Under the pieces are notes generated by a model. That model saw only the letters and a program-made list of their open reading frames with translations, had not been told where the DNA came from and did no database searches. From contig CADBYC010000001.1 of the NCBI GenBank assembly GCA_902798755.1, positions 1 to 64,000 on the forward strand: a stretch of DNA of 64,000 nucleotides, in the 5' to 3' direction. Source of the stretch: an uncultured Ruminococcus sp. (GTDB lineage: Bacteria; Bacillota; Clostridia; Oscillospirales; Acutalibacteraceae). The translations under genes and the position numbers were made by a program. This document shows, in pieces, positions 40,952-50,351 of this stretch (the stretch's first letter is position 1; every line of letters begins with the position of its first letter).

Positions 40952-41281
40952 TCACTCCTCCGCTTCTATGATGGTCGGCGCGTCTATGCGTTTTAAGGTG
41001 CCGCGATTGGTACAGACAACAGTAATGTTATCAATGTCGTCCGCGTCAATCAGTCTGCCGTGAGGTGTAGAGACTTCTGTGAGAGAATATTTTCTACCGA
41101 GCACAGATAAATGGATTGTTCCATCGTGGTTAAAGGATAAATCACAGGGAATTTTTGCCGCTCCAAACTGTACATCTTGACCTACTTTCCAATTCCTGAT
41201 AGTCCAAAGCTTTAACGTCCCTTTATCTGTTTGCACTTCCGTTTGTTTCGGCATATCCATGCCCTTAATCAGTAGGCTCAT
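40952..41281 (-). CDS. Phage protein with PHGRLIDADD motif (copy 1)
   Basis: 109 residues. Its second half shares TPHGRLIDADDIDNI and PTIIEAEE with the next upstream gene, so the two are partial paralogues. Its start overlaps the upstream gene end by four bases. Function unknown in this common phage family. Confidence 0.6.
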   Translation of the reverse strand: MSLLIKGMDMPKQTEVQTDKGTLKLWTIRNWKVGQDVQFGAAKIPCDLSFNHDGTIHLSVLGRKYSLTEVSTPHGRLIDADDIDNITVVCTNRGTLKRIDAPTIIEAEE

Positions 41282-41598
41282 TGTTCTTCCTCCGCTTCGA
41301 TGATTGGGTGAGCGTCCGCAATTAACCTATAGACCACATTCAAAGGAATTGCTGTATCATACTTTCCAACCATATTCTTTATTCTATCTTCGAGCCTATC
41401 CGCGTCGATTAGTCTGCCGTGCGGCTCAGGAACATCCTCAGCGGGACAGTTCGGAAGTCGCTGATCGAGATTCTCAATGTCGCATGGCTCTCCGTCCTTG
41501 ACAGCAGTGCAAAAGCACGATCCGTCAGCTTTTTCATAACAGCACGGACAACCACAGCAGCACTCAGGCATATCAACGCCTCTGAGAAATATGCTCAT
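41278..41598 (-). CDS. Cysteine-rich phage protein with PHGRLIDAD motif (copy 2)
   Basis: About 106 residues. Start MSIFLRGVDMPECC with GGAGGGTGTA upstream. An N-terminal cysteine cluster (CCCGCPCCYEKADGSCFC) suggests a zinc site. PEPHGRLIDADRLEDRI and HPIIEAEEEQ repeat elements of the downstream gene. Function unknown. Confidence 0.6.
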   Translation of the reverse strand: MSIFLRGVDMPECCCGCPCCYEKADGSCFCTAVKDGEPCDIENLDQRLPNCPAEDVPEPHGRLIDADRLEDRIKNMVGKYDTAIPLNVVYRLIADAHPIIEAEEEQ

Positions 41599-41834
41599 TA
41601 CACCCTCCTGTTCCATGCTTTTTTAGCATGATCGAAACCTTTGCTTATGCTATTATTTGTAACCGGGGTAGAAATTCCCCGACCAGTATCAATATACTCA
41701 TGGATACTCATTACCTTTGTCTTTGCGCCGCAGCTCTGGCATTGGACCCATGCTCCAGATATACCGTATACAGGATTTTTAATAATCAGTTTAGCTGGAG
41801 CGCCGCAAAACGGGCATGGTTTCAATTCTGTCAT
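41598..41834 (-). CDS. Lar-like restriction alleviation zinc-ribbon protein
   Basis: 78 residues. The N-terminus (LKPCPFCGAPAKLII) with CQSCGAKT and the C-terminal KAWNRRV match the Lar family, small proteins of phages and prophages. Rac prophage Lar modulates type I restriction; here the anti-restriction role is inferred from the family only. Confidence 0.75.
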   Translation of the reverse strand: MTELKPCPFCGAPAKLIIKNPVYGISGAWVQCQSCGAKTKVMSIHEYIDTGRGISTPVTNNSISKGFDHAKKAWNRRV

Positions 41835-42079
41835 TCCTTTACCTCTCTTTCATATTCTTCTCTATCAACCGTTTTCCAGCAGTCGATGATTATACCATTG
41901 GAGAAGGTTGTCCGATAGCAGATCTCGTATGTATCGGGCGGGGTGTAGTGACTGTCGATCACTTCAATGATCGTGTACGTGACGGGCTCGGTCGGCTCAG
42001 GCTCAGACTCGGCGGCACACGCCGACAGGGTGCCGATCAGTATAATCAAGGCGAGGAGCAAGCTGATCAGTCGGGTCAT
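41831..42079 (-). CDS. Small lipoprotein
   Basis: 82 residues: a signal peptide (LISLLLALIILIGT) with lipobox LSAC, an acidic linker (ESEPEPTEPV) and a small mature domain with two cysteines. Export and lipidation are expected. A phage-encoded lipoprotein in an early operon may block superinfection, but this is inference. Overlap by four bases with neighbours. Confidence 0.75.
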   Translation of the reverse strand: MTRLISLLLALIILIGTLSACAAESEPEPTEPVTYTIIEVIDSHYTPPDTYEICYRTTFSNGIIIDCWKTVDREEYEREVKE

Positions 42080-42483
42080 GGGTTGTCCTCCAGCAACTCG
42101 GGGTTATCGTGAATGTTTCCGATAACATAAACATCAAATTCGTTCATAACTATGTCTATAGCTGGCGAATTATTCCCGTGTTTGATACAATAGCACCCTG
42201 TCCCATAAATGACAACTCCATTGTATTTGGGCGTGGAAACAATATCCCCCTCAAATATCTTCTTGCCGTTCTTATCGGGTAAATTGCTTACGCACTGTCC
42301 GACGGTTGATGGATCTACCTGAATAAACGTAACATGTGTCGTTATCCCTTCCATGCATTTATAGTTGATAGTTAATCTTTCTTTTTTTAAAATATAGCTT
42401 TCTGCATTTTCGGTTTCATACAAAAAGCCGTACACCCATTCGCCGTTATCGATCCGCTTGCCGCGGTATAGTTTTTCTACCAT
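42076..42483 (-). CDS. YopX-family phage protein
   Basis: 135 residues. It has the family start KLYRGKRIDNGEWVYGFL, DPSTVGQCVSNLPDKNGKKIFEGDIV and the ending VIGNIHDNPELL. Widespread in Firmicutes prophages; function unknown. Confidence 0.85.
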   Translation of the reverse strand: MVEKLYRGKRIDNGEWVYGFLYETENAESYILKKERLTINYKCMEGITTHVTFIQVDPSTVGQCVSNLPDKNGKKIFEGDIVSTPKYNGVVIYGTGCYCIKHGNNSPAIDIVMNEFDVYVIGNIHDNPELLEDNP

Positions 42484-42830
42484 TCCTCGTCCTCCTGACT
42501 TTTCAGATCTTCTGACTCCCTTTTCAAACCTAAGGTTGCTTTATGTGCCATAGTCGCGACCTGAATCAGTTCGCAGGCGGCAAGGCAAGCATGCCGAGCT
42601 AAATACTTTAACTCATTAATAGGAATGATGTCATGCTTTACTCCATCCCAAAAGCTGTTAAAACCCTTATAGATCGCATCTAATTCTACCTGAGCTTCTT
42701 CGATCTCCTCTTTGATAACACCGTACGCCTCATGATAAGAAGCGAATTGCTTTCCGTATTTTTCTGACGACTGTCTGTATTCCTGATCGATCAGGTTTTC
42801 GACACCATCTTTAAGTCGTTTCATGCTCAT
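42477..42830 (-). CDS. Helical phage protein, possibly MazG/NTP-PPase-like
   Basis: 117 residues, all-helical. EAYGVIKEEIEEAQVEL and LAARHACLAACELIQVATMAHK-like helices suggest the all-alpha NTP pyrophosphatase fold with an ExxE motif, but catalytic residues are incomplete. Overlaps on both sides. Confidence 0.5.
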   Translation of the reverse strand: MSMKRLKDGVENLIDQEYRQSSEKYGKQFASYHEAYGVIKEEIEEAQVELDAIYKGFNSFWDGVKHDIIPINELKYLARHACLAACELIQVATMAHKATLGLKRESEDLKSQEDEEW

Positions 42831-43033
42831 GATTTTTCCTTTCTATTTTTTCTTTCGTGAATATCCCTCAACAGACAGATCGATTCACTGTTCTGCGCTC
42901 GGGTATCTCTGAGGATCGCTTCGTAGTAGAAGCCGTCGTCGCACAGGCGGAGAGTACAGCCGATGAAGATGTACTCCGCACCGTTGTGAATGACTGTCTG
43001 ATTGAGGTTGTACTTGACGCGGTTAATTTCCAT
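42827..43033 (-). CDS. Small phage protein, unknown
   Basis: 68 residues from MEINRVKYNLNQTVIHNG (beta-rich), with GGAG in the end of rusA as ribosome site. It overlaps both neighbours. No family recognised. Confidence 0.55.
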   Translation of the reverse strand: MEINRVKYNLNQTVIHNGAEYIFIGCTLRLCDDGFYYEAILRDTRAQNSESICLLRDIHERKNRKEKS

Positions 43034-43436
43034 TCGGCGGCAGCTCCTCGATACTGACATAGATGCCGGGGATATCCGCCCAGAATTTCTCAGTGATCTC
43101 AGAAGCTACCTGCGCGTCGTCCTTCCAGTAGTTCAGTTCTGTCATCACGTCCTTGAACAGTTTCAGGCTGTTTTCTGTATCCGGCTTCGACGTCTTGTAT
43201 TCACCGTCACGATGATCACCCTTGATCGGGTAGCACCATTTGGTGATCAACCGCAGCGCACCGCCCATCGGCCGCTCGGGGATATACTTGCTCAGATAAG
43301 CGGTGAATTTTGCCTTGACGTCTTTGAGCTGTTCATCCTGATAGCGGATCACCTTACCGTCACGGACGGCGGTGCGGCTGCCCTGCTGATAGGTATGCGA
43401 CGGAGGTATCATCGGCAAAAAGAAATCGATTTTCAT
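43023..43436 (-). CDS. rusA: RusA-like Holliday junction resolvase
   Basis: 137 residues. Conserved motif KPDTENSLKLFKDVMTE with NYWKDDAQVASE holds the acidic residues that bind magnesium. It cuts Holliday junctions during phage recombination/replication. GGAAGGAG upstream. Confidence 0.85.
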   Translation of the reverse strand: MKIDFFLPMIPPSHTYQQGSRTAVRDGKVIRYQDEQLKDVKAKFTAYLSKYIPERPMGGALRLITKWCYPIKGDHRDGEYKTSKPDTENSLKLFKDVMTELNYWKDDAQVASEITEKFWADIPGIYVSIEELPPNGN

Positions 43437-43480
43437 GTGTGCTCCTTCCGCGCGCGTGCGCGAGAATATTTTTGACTATA

Positions 43481-43507
43481 AAAACGGGGAGTGTCATACC
43501 CCGTTTT
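43481..43507 (-). terminator. Terminator between primase-helicase and rusA
   Basis: Arms AAAACGGGG (43481-43489) and CCCCGTTTT (43499-43507) form a 9-bp stem. It lies after the AT-rich repeats. Confidence 0.75.
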
Positions 43508-43533
43508 ATATATATAAAATATATATAGGGTTT

Positions 43534-43644
43534 GAGAATTTTTCTCGTTTTCGGTTGTTTTATCGATTCTGATAATTTTTCTCATTTTCGAGAAATTAAC
43601 CGATTTTGAGAATTTTTCTCGTTTTTCTCATTTTCGATTATTTT
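43534..43644. repeat. Three 37-bp AT-rich tandem repeats (iteron-like)
   Basis: The core GA(G/T)AATTTTTCTC begins at 43534, 43571 and 43608, exactly 37 bases apart, and is palindromic (GAGAA nnn TTCTC). The block ends inside the last codons of the primase-helicase gene. Position next to a replication initiator-type gene suggests an origin or a regulator site. Confidence 0.75.
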
Positions 43645-45884
43645 TCCGATTTTGAGATTTCTTCGACATTGCCTTTGACAATACGAAATCTATCACAGAG
43701 ATCGTTTTCTACCCATTTTCGAATAGTACTTTCTGCCTTCCCGATCTGTTTAGATAATTCTTTCAAAGAAACAACGCCGTTTTCGTTGAAGGACTTCAAG
43801 CTATAATAATGCGTCTCAAAATCCTGTCGGCGACTCTCAGCTTTTTGCTCGGGGGATTGCTTCTTGCCGAAATTCTTACGGTAGTTCTGCCCGGGACGCG
43901 TGTCATCGCTCTGCGCGTCGGTGAGGATCCCTTCACGGTCCGGCCGATGGATCGGATAATCGAACCAGAGATTCAACGGGCTCGGCTTCGGGAACTCGCG
44001 CAGCGTCATATCGATGCGCCACGCTGAGAGCTTGTCGAGCTCACGGCCGCTCTGATCGATCGCCTGTCGCGCGAGCTTTACGGATTTAGGCGGCAGCTGT
44101 TTCGAGGCAATATCGCGCATTCTTGAAGCGCTCTGTTCATCATCAAGGCTCACCAAATCTCTATAATCATCACGGTCATAGAATCGGTGCATATAGTCGA
44201 TATAAACGGCACATTCGCGCTTATTTTCATACGTCTGACGGATACTGTCGGTGATCTCGAGTTCGATCAGGTCAAGCATGGCGTCGGGATCGCGGGCAAA
44301 TACGCCGGAGCCCGACGCGCGGTCCATCGACTTCTTGCCGCCCTGAGAACCCTTTGAATGATGGTGACAGTAGATGACGGCGCACCCGAGCTCCGCGCAG
44401 ATCTTATCGAACTCGTTACAGAATTTTGACATATGTTCGGCAGAGTTCTCGTCGCCCGTGAGCACCTTATAGATCGGGTCGATAATGACGGCAATATAGC
44501 CTTTCTTCATCGCGCGGCGTATCAGCTTCGGCGCGAGTTTGTCCATCGGCGTCGCCTTACCGCGCAGGTTCCAGATATCAATGTGTTTCAGATGGTCGGG
44601 ATCCCAGTGGTGCGCCTTGTAGACGTCGGCAAAGCGGTGCAGACAGGACGGCTTATCGAGTTCGAGATTGACATACAACACCCTGCCCATCGTGCATGGA
44701 TAGCCGTACCAGTCGCGCCCTTCGGCAATCGCGATCGTCAGTTCGATCAACGAGAATGACTTACCCGCTTTAGACGGTCCCGCAATCAGCATCTTGTGCC
44801 CCTGTCGGAGGATCCCGTCGATCAGCGGCGGCGCCAAATCAGGCAGATTATCGAAGGTATCGGCGAGACTCTCGGGATCGGGGAGATCGTCATTGATGCT
44901 CTCGATCCATTCCTCCCACTCTGCCCAGCTCTCTTTGCCGATATTGGTATCCAGCAAATATTGCTTTTTGCCCCGGCGGATCACGCCAGGCATACGGGAC
45001 AGCCGAGACGGGTTCTTGTTCTGCTTGTCGACCTCGAGCCCATTCTTCTTACAGACGTTATAGAGATACTGCACGCGCTTGCGGTATTCTTCGGCATTGG
45101 AAGCCTCGACCTTAACGATCGCATGGATACTCTTGCCGCCGCTGTAGACCAGCGCCGCGACAGGAAGCTCCAGCTCTCGGATAATCGTATTCTGAGTGCT
45201 CAGATCGGCGCTGTCGGATTCTACCAGCGCATAGCGATAGTCGGTGACATTATCGTTCTTGACGTCCTTACCGTCAAGCGGATTGAAGCGGATCCACGCG
45301 CCCGCGTCGGGATCATAGTCGCCGAATACCGCGCCGATATCGTTATCAGGTAGCTTGTACAGCTCACTGAGTAGTTCGCCTGCCGTGCGGTCGACACTGC
45401 CCTTCTTCGGCAAAGGCTTGCCGTCCTCATTCTTCCAGGATTCGGTGACATAACCGACGTATTCGTCGGAGTTGAACAACGCTTTGAGATAGTCGATTAT
45501 CTGCTCCTTCGGCGACCACTGCCGCGGCAGTTCGAACTGCTCCACCTCTACCCCTTCAAGCACCTTCAACGGATCACGGGCAATCTCGTCGTCCCAGTCC
45601 ATCGCCTCGTCGCGAATCTTCGACGGTGAATAGCCGCCTTCAACCGCAAGCTGATAAATGGTACCGCCCGTGACAGGGGTACCGCTGCCGTTGAAGGTCG
45701 CCCACTTCTTTTCACAGTCGCCGGGATGATAACGCTTTGCATCCGATCGTGACCAGTCATCCCATACGGAGCAAGGGAGTCCCTCGTGCTTGAGCGCCAT
45801 ACCGACATTGACCCAATCCTGATAGTCGAGCACAGCAGGATCAATGTATTTCAGCTGCTCAAGGATATATTTATTGTCCGTCAA
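43638..45884 (-). CDS. Phage primase-helicase (PriCT-2, AEP-like and RepA-type ATPase domains)
   Basis: 748 residues, TTG start with GGAGGTGAGC. About 1-90 is a PriCT-2-like domain (WVNVGMALKHEGL; CEKKWATFNGSG). About 190-320 resembles an archaeo-eukaryotic primase domain (YRYALVESD; AALVYSGGKSIHAIVKV; NPSRLSRMPGV). About 350-560 is a RepA/AAA_25 helicase (AGPSKAGKSFSLIEL; VLYVNLEL; VIIDPIYKV; VIYCHHHSKG). A helix-turn-helix tail ends the protein. It probably primes and unwinds phage DNA. Confidence 0.82.
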   Translation of the reverse strand: MTDNKYILEQLKYIDPAVLDYQDWVNVGMALKHEGLPCSVWDDWSRSDAKRYHPGDCEKKWATFNGSGTPVTGGTIYQLAVEGGYSPSKIRDEAMDWDDEIARDPLKVLEGVEVEQFELPRQWSPKEQIIDYLKALFNSDEYVGYVTESWKNEDGKPLPKKGSVDRTAGELLSELYKLPDNDIGAVFGDYDPDAGAWIRFNPLDGKDVKNDNVTDYRYALVESDSADLSTQNTIIRELELPVAALVYSGGKSIHAIVKVEASNAEEYRKRVQYLYNVCKKNGLEVDKQNKNPSRLSRMPGVIRRGKKQYLLDTNIGKESWAEWEEWIESINDDLPDPESLADTFDNLPDLAPPLIDGILRQGHKMLIAGPSKAGKSFSLIELTIAIAEGRDWYGYPCTMGRVLYVNLELDKPSCLHRFADVYKAHHWDPDHLKHIDIWNLRGKATPMDKLAPKLIRRAMKKGYIAVIIDPIYKVLTGDENSAEHMSKFCNEFDKICAELGCAVIYCHHHSKGSQGGKKSMDRASGSGVFARDPDAMLDLIELEITDSIRQTYENKRECAVYIDYMHRFYDRDDYRDLVSLDDEQSASRMRDIASKQLPPKSVKLARQAIDQSGRELDKLSAWRIDMTLREFPKPSPLNLWFDYPIHRPDREGILTDAQSDDTRPGQNYRKNFGKKQSPEQKAESRRQDFETHYYSLKSFNENGVVSLKELSKQIGKAESTIRKWVENDLCDRFRIVKGNVEEISKSEK

Positions 45885-47484
45885 ATAAGCTCACCTCCGG
45901 CGGAGCAGGAATATACGTTGAAGGGTCGATACTGCGCGGTACGCGCCACTGGTTAGCGGCGATGCGGTTAATCAGATTGCTTGCCTGATCGAACAGCCAG
46001 GTACCGACGTGCTGAAATCCTTTGTTCTCGAGAAAACGGATCTGTTTCGGCGTCGTCAAGCCGTTATCGCGGCGCTTGCTCAGTCGGTCGAGCAGAAGCT
46101 TTGCTTTGCCTGCATTATCGATCTCGTCGGGAAAGATGCCGTAATGCTCGAGGGCCTCACGCTGTTGATTAGTCGGCGGTCCCATCTCCCACCCGAAGGC
46201 GGGAACGTAACCGGAAAGATCCTCGGCACAGATCGACATTTCGAACTGCAGCGGATCGACGAGTTTGCGCTTGCGGTGCTTCATCTCGGCGAGTTGTTTG
46301 GCAAGAGCCTCTTCGCGCTCGGTGACGACGTCCTTCTCTGCGGATTCGGCGGCTTCTTCGATATTGACCGCGTGACCGGCTTTTTCGGCGAGATTCTTGG
46401 TCATCTTTTTCGCGACCTCGTCAGAGGTACAAATCAGGCTCGCCGGGCGGCAAAGCTCATGACGTTCGGTATGCCAGAGAAAATCGAGCAAGAGAAGGTG
46501 GTCTTTCCCTTCGCTTAATCGGGTACCGCGACCGACCATCTGACAATACAACGATCGCACCTTAGTCGGTCGGAGCACAATGACGCAGTCGACCGACGGA
46601 CAATCCCACCCTTCAGTCAAAAGCATGGAGTTACAAAGCACGTTGTACTTGTCTGCGGCGAAATCAGCGAGTACTTCTTCCCTGTCGGAACTGTTGCCGT
46701 TGATCTCGGCGGCACGAAATCCCTTGCTGTTGAGAATCTCAGTGAATTTTTGCGAGGTTTTGATCAGCGGCAGGAATACTACCGTCTTGCGATCCTTGCA
46801 GTAGTTAAGCATTTCATCGGCGATCTGATACAAATATGGGTCAAGCGCGGTGTCGATATCGGACGCTTTGAAGTCGCCCGCCTGCGTCGACACACCGCTC
46901 AGATCGAGATTCAGTGGGATCGTGACCGCTTTGATTGGCGACAGGTACCCGTCCTTGATCGCCTGCGGAAGCGTGTATTCGTATGCGAGAGATTCAAAGA
47001 CGGTTCCCAGATTCTTCATGTCGCCGCGATCGGGCGTTGCGGTAACGCCGAGCACCTTCGCGTCTTTGAAGTGATTGAGGATCTTTAAGTAGCTGTCGGA
47101 CAGGGCGTGATGCGCTTCGTCGATGATGATGTATTCAAAATAATCTGACGGAAACTGTGCGAGACGCTTATCGCGCATGAGTGTCTGGACAGATCCCACG
47201 ACTACGCGGTACCAGGAATCCAGACAGCTTTGCTCCGCCTTCTCGACCGCGCAGCGCAGTCCTGTCGTTTTGAAAATCTTATCGGATGCTTGGTCGAGCA
47301 GCTCGCCGCGGTGAGCAAGGATCAGCACTCGTGCGCCGTCCGCCACACAATCCTGCGTGACGGACGCGAAAACGATGGTCTTGCCGGTACCTGTCGGCAG
47401 GACGAGAAGCGTCTTTTTCTTCCCGTCCTGCCATTCCTGCTTCACCTTATCTCGAGCTTCGACCTGGTACGGTCTGAGCTCCAT
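45871..47484 (-). CDS. DEAD/DEAH-box helicase (superfamily 2)
   Basis: About 537 residues. Walker A PTGTGKTIVFA, DEAH box (IIIDEAHHAL), motif III VTATPDR, motif VI (QMVGRGTRLSEGK). The C-terminal part (LTTPKQIRFLENKGF) is common to phage helicases of this type. Start MELRPYQVEAR; a four-residue longer form is possible. It overlaps the primase-helicase start by 14 bases. Confidence 0.88.
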   Translation of the reverse strand: MELRPYQVEARDKVKQEWQDGKKKTLLVLPTGTGKTIVFASVTQDCVADGARVLILAHRGELLDQASDKIFKTTGLRCAVEKAEQSCLDSWYRVVVGSVQTLMRDKRLAQFPSDYFEYIIIDEAHHALSDSYLKILNHFKDAKVLGVTATPDRGDMKNLGTVFESLAYEYTLPQAIKDGYLSPIKAVTIPLNLDLSGVSTQAGDFKASDIDTALDPYLYQIADEMLNYCKDRKTVVFLPLIKTSQKFTEILNSKGFRAAEINGNSSDREEVLADFAADKYNVLCNSMLLTEGWDCPSVDCVIVLRPTKVRSLYCQMVGRGTRLSEGKDHLLLLDFLWHTERHELCRPASLICTSDEVAKKMTKNLAEKAGHAVNIEEAAESAEKDVVTEREEALAKQLAEMKHRKRKLVDPLQFEMSICAEDLSGYVPAFGWEMGPPTNQQREALEHYGIFPDEIDNAGKAKLLLDRLSKRRDNGLTTPKQIRFLENKGFQHVGTWLFDQASNLINRIAANQWRVPRSIDPSTYIPAPPEVSLFDGQ

Positions 47485-47485
47485 A

Positions 47486-48016
47486 TCAGTTACCAAACGA
47501 TCCGGGAGTCCACTGGCGGTGCTGAGTAACAGACGTCAGCGGCTCCTGCGTGTAAGCGGCGTCACCCTGCAAAGGCGCCGCAGTAGTCTTAGGCGGTTCT
47601 AAGAAGGCGATGATCTCGTTGTTCTCGTGCTCCTTGCCGTCGTTGCCCGTCCATTTACGAATACCAACCTTACAGCGACCCTTGGCGCCTTTGACGGCGT
47701 TCCAGTTCATGCGCAGGGTCTCGCCGTGCTTGCGATGACCGATCGCGGTAAAGAACTGGCAGAGCTTCCACTCGGCCTTTCTGTTCAAGAAGAGATTCTC
47801 GCTGACGGTCACATCGCCCTCATGATCATGGATCGTGATCGTCAGCTCAGCTTTCGGACACGCTGCCATCTTGGCACTGCCCTCAAAGCGACCGCGCGTA
47901 AAGTCGGTTACGGTGAAATCATACTCACCTTCGGGGAGAACGCGAAAGCCCTCTCCGTCGTTCTGTATTTCGTCATCCCATGTCATTGCGACGTCATTTA
48001 CATTGTTGTTTGCCAT
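47486..48016 (-). CDS. DUF669 single-strand-binding-like protein
   Basis: 176 residues. Sequence MTWDDEIQNDGEGFRVLPEG and VSENLFLNRKAEWKLCQFF fit DUF669, proposed as a phage single-strand binding protein in Sak4-type modules. Its neighbours on both sides are the ATPase and helicase of the same module. Confidence 0.8.
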   Translation of the reverse strand: MANNNVNDVAMTWDDEIQNDGEGFRVLPEGEYDFTVTDFTRGRFEGSAKMAACPKAELTITIHDHEGDVTVSENLFLNRKAEWKLCQFFTAIGHRKHGETLRMNWNAVKGAKGRCKVGIRKWTGNDGKEHENNEIIAFLEPPKTTAAPLQGDAAYTQEPLTSVTQHRQWTPGSFGN

Positions 48017-48018
48017 TC

Positions 48019-49068
48019 TTATTTGTCTCCTTTCATATCAAACGGTAAATCTTTATTGCTCATGATCTTATTGAGCACCTGCGGCCACGCTCCGACGAGA
48101 CAGCCTTCGATGAAGTCGGGGTCATAAGCCTTGATGGGTGTGTTTCTCGGGTAATATCCCTGCTGGGATACAACGACCTGAATGTCTTCGACCGTGACAT
48201 TGTTCTCGCGCATCAGTGAAGCGAGCGACTTCGGAACGCCTGTCAGATCTTCGGTGATTTCCTGCGTCGGCGGGGCAGTCGGAAGCTGTTCGGTGTCAAG
48301 AATCGCGTCGATGCGGGAAGTATCAATCGCCGACGTCGAGAGATTGGCAGAAAGTTTATTAGCGGGAATGAACGGTGCGATCACGCTGTAGTCAAAGTCG
48401 CACTCGTCAGGCAATCCCCAGCGGTTCTTGGCGTCCCAGCACGGATGGTGAGCAGTGTACATGACGCGCTTACCGCCCGAGGCTTTGTGTTTGTTGTTGT
48501 CGGTCTTTTCGACATAGGTCTTGTAATTGATGAACAGTACCGCGTCCGCCCACTCTTTGAGAAGCGGCGAATCCTGCTTTGTCAGCTTCAAGCTCCAACG
48601 ATCGTATGCGCCGGCTTCATCGGGCTGTTCAAACTTTTTGAGTTCCGCATGAGCCGTGACTACGACGTTGATACCGATCTCAACGATATCTTCCAGCATG
48701 TTCAACAGCTTGCCGAACTCCTCTATCAGATAGGTATAACCCTTACCATATCCGAAATCTTCAATGCCCTGCTTTTTGGAACGGGCACATACTGCCTTGC
48801 TGAGCAGCTTCTCCGCCCAGTCGGCGGTATCGAGTACGAAGGTCGAACAGATATCGGGGTGATTCTTCACGAGATCGATGCACTCATAGATCATCTGAGC
48901 GCTGTCGGGGCGATCCAGGCGGTTTACGTCCAGATCGTAGGTACCGCCCTCAGTATCGCAAAACAGCGGATCGGGAAACTGAGAAGCAAATGTACTCTTG
49001 CCGATGCCCTCGGGGCCGTAGATCACGACCTTCTTTGCCCTGTTGATTTTTCCTTTCGATATGTTCAT
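48019..49068 (-). CDS. Sak4-like AAA ATPase (recombination annealase)
   Basis: About 349 residues. Start MNISKGKINRAKKVVIYG, with Walker A YGPEGIGKSTFA, Walker B TFVLDTADW and VVVTAHAE. This short RecA-like family is termed Sak4 or AAA_24. It acts in phage recombination with the SSB-like protein next to it. The C-terminal region (about 260-349) has no recognised domain. Confidence 0.8.
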   Translation of the reverse strand: MNISKGKINRAKKVVIYGPEGIGKSTFASQFPDPLFCDTEGGTYDLDVNRLDRPDSAQMIYECIDLVKNHPDICSTFVLDTADWAEKLLSKAVCARSKKQGIEDFGYGKGYTYLIEEFGKLLNMLEDIVEIGINVVVTAHAELKKFEQPDEAGAYDRWSLKLTKQDSPLLKEWADAVLFINYKTYVEKTDNNKHKASGGKRVMYTAHHPCWDAKNRWGLPDECDFDYSVIAPFIPANKLSANLSTSAIDTSRIDAILDTEQLPTAPPTQEITEDLTGVPKSLASLMRENNVTVEDIQVVVSQQGYYPRNTPIKAYDPDFIEGCLVGAWPQVLNKIMSNKDLPFDMKGDK

Positions 49069-50351
49069 TAGAATTTTCCTTTCTCCCATGTCTTGGGTGC
49101 CGCATCGGGTTCGGCTGTTACGGGATTATCCGACGTGGCAGCGTATCCGTCGGCAATGATCAGACTGCACTCGTCGCCGGTCGAAACGCGCGTCGCGATG
49201 ACCTGCAGCCCTTCTTCTTTCAGCCAGTCGTTGAACTCGTTCAGCGTATCCAGATCCATCTGCTCGAGCTTATCCATGAGGACAAATCCGCAGTTAGGAT
49301 TGAGCTTGCGGACGATCGCGGTAGCTACCTTGAGCTGCTCGGAGCCGCTCATGTTATCCCACTTGTAGCCCTTATAGGTAAGCTCCTTATCCTCAACGGA
49401 CAGCCCCTCCAGCGGAAGATTGGCATTGTCGAGGAGCGCCATGCGCTTGTCACGCACTTTCTCGATCTTGACAGTCAGCTCGTCGTACTGAGCGGAATAC
49501 TGCTTTGCTTCGTCCTCTGCCTTGCTCTTGTCAAGGTTGGCGCGTATCTTCACGTTCAGAGCTTCGATATTGCGAATGTTGCGTTCGAGCTCCTCAGTGC
49601 TCTCATCGATCAGCTCCTCCGCCGATTTGACAGAGGTGTTGTATCGCCGTTCTGCTTCTTCAAAAGCGAGCTGAGCTCTCTGCAACGCCTCGCGGGCATT
49701 GATATATTCACTTTCGATACGGGCCCTCTGCTGACGGATACGCTCATTCTCGCCGTTACGGGCGAGGATCTCCTGTTGCTGTCTGATCAGCTCCGCGGCG
49801 GAAACAGGCTCGTCAGGTACATCAGGGTACTCCGCCATCTCAGCGGCATACTTCTTTTTACGATCGGCGATCTGACCGATATAGCGGCGCTCGTTATAGA
49901 GCCGCTGCTCCTCGTCTTCGAGCTTGTACAGCTCGTCGCCGACGCCGATGATCTTCAAGAGCGTGTCGGCCTTCTCTTTGTTGTTGGCGTTCATGAACCG
50001 CGGAAGGTTCAGCGCAAGCTGATCGATGAAGCTGTCAAGCAGCGCCTGACCGCCCTTATTGCCGCTCGGGTCGATGACCTTCAGATCGCTGTTTTTACCT
50101 CTGCGCTCAACGATAATACCGTTGCTGAGCTTGATACAAAGATGCGGAGGGATCGTCGAGCCGTCGCGCTGCGGCTGAGACGGGGCGAATCTGCCGCCTC
50201 CGAGCGCCCAGGCAATGGAATCCAGCACCGAGGTCTTGCCCTGGCCGTTCTTACCTCCGATGATCGTCAAGCCCGACTGTGACGGCTCATAAGCAACCGC
50301 CTTGACGCGCTTGACGTTTTCGATTTCAAATTCGTTGATTTTGATGCTCAT
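49068..50351 (-). CDS. SMC/Rad50/SbcC-like ATPase
   Basis: 427 residues. Walker A IIGGKNGQGKTSVLDSI near the start, a central coiled coil (about 150-300), a signature MSGSEQLKVATAIV and Walker B CGFVLMDKLEQMD. It is short for an SbcC; there is no SbcD next to it. Likely a phage recombination or DNA-end handling protein. One-base overlap with the Sak4-like gene. Confidence 0.85.
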   Translation of the reverse strand: MSIKINEFEIENVKRVKAVAYEPSQSGLTIIGGKNGQGKTSVLDSIAWALGGGRFAPSQPQRDGSTIPPHLCIKLSNGIIVERRGKNSDLKVIDPSGNKGGQALLDSFIDQLALNLPRFMNANNKEKADTLLKIIGVGDELYKLEDEEQRLYNERRYIGQIADRKKKYAAEMAEYPDVPDEPVSAAELIRQQQEILARNGENERIRQQRARIESEYINAREALQRAQLAFEEAERRYNTSVKSAEELIDESTEELERNIRNIEALNVKIRANLDKSKAEDEAKQYSAQYDELTVKIEKVRDKRMALLDNANLPLEGLSVEDKELTYKGYKWDNMSGSEQLKVATAIVRKLNPNCGFVLMDKLEQMDLDTLNEFNDWLKEEGLQVIATRVSTGDECSLIIADGYAATSDNPVTAEPDAAPKTWEKGKF

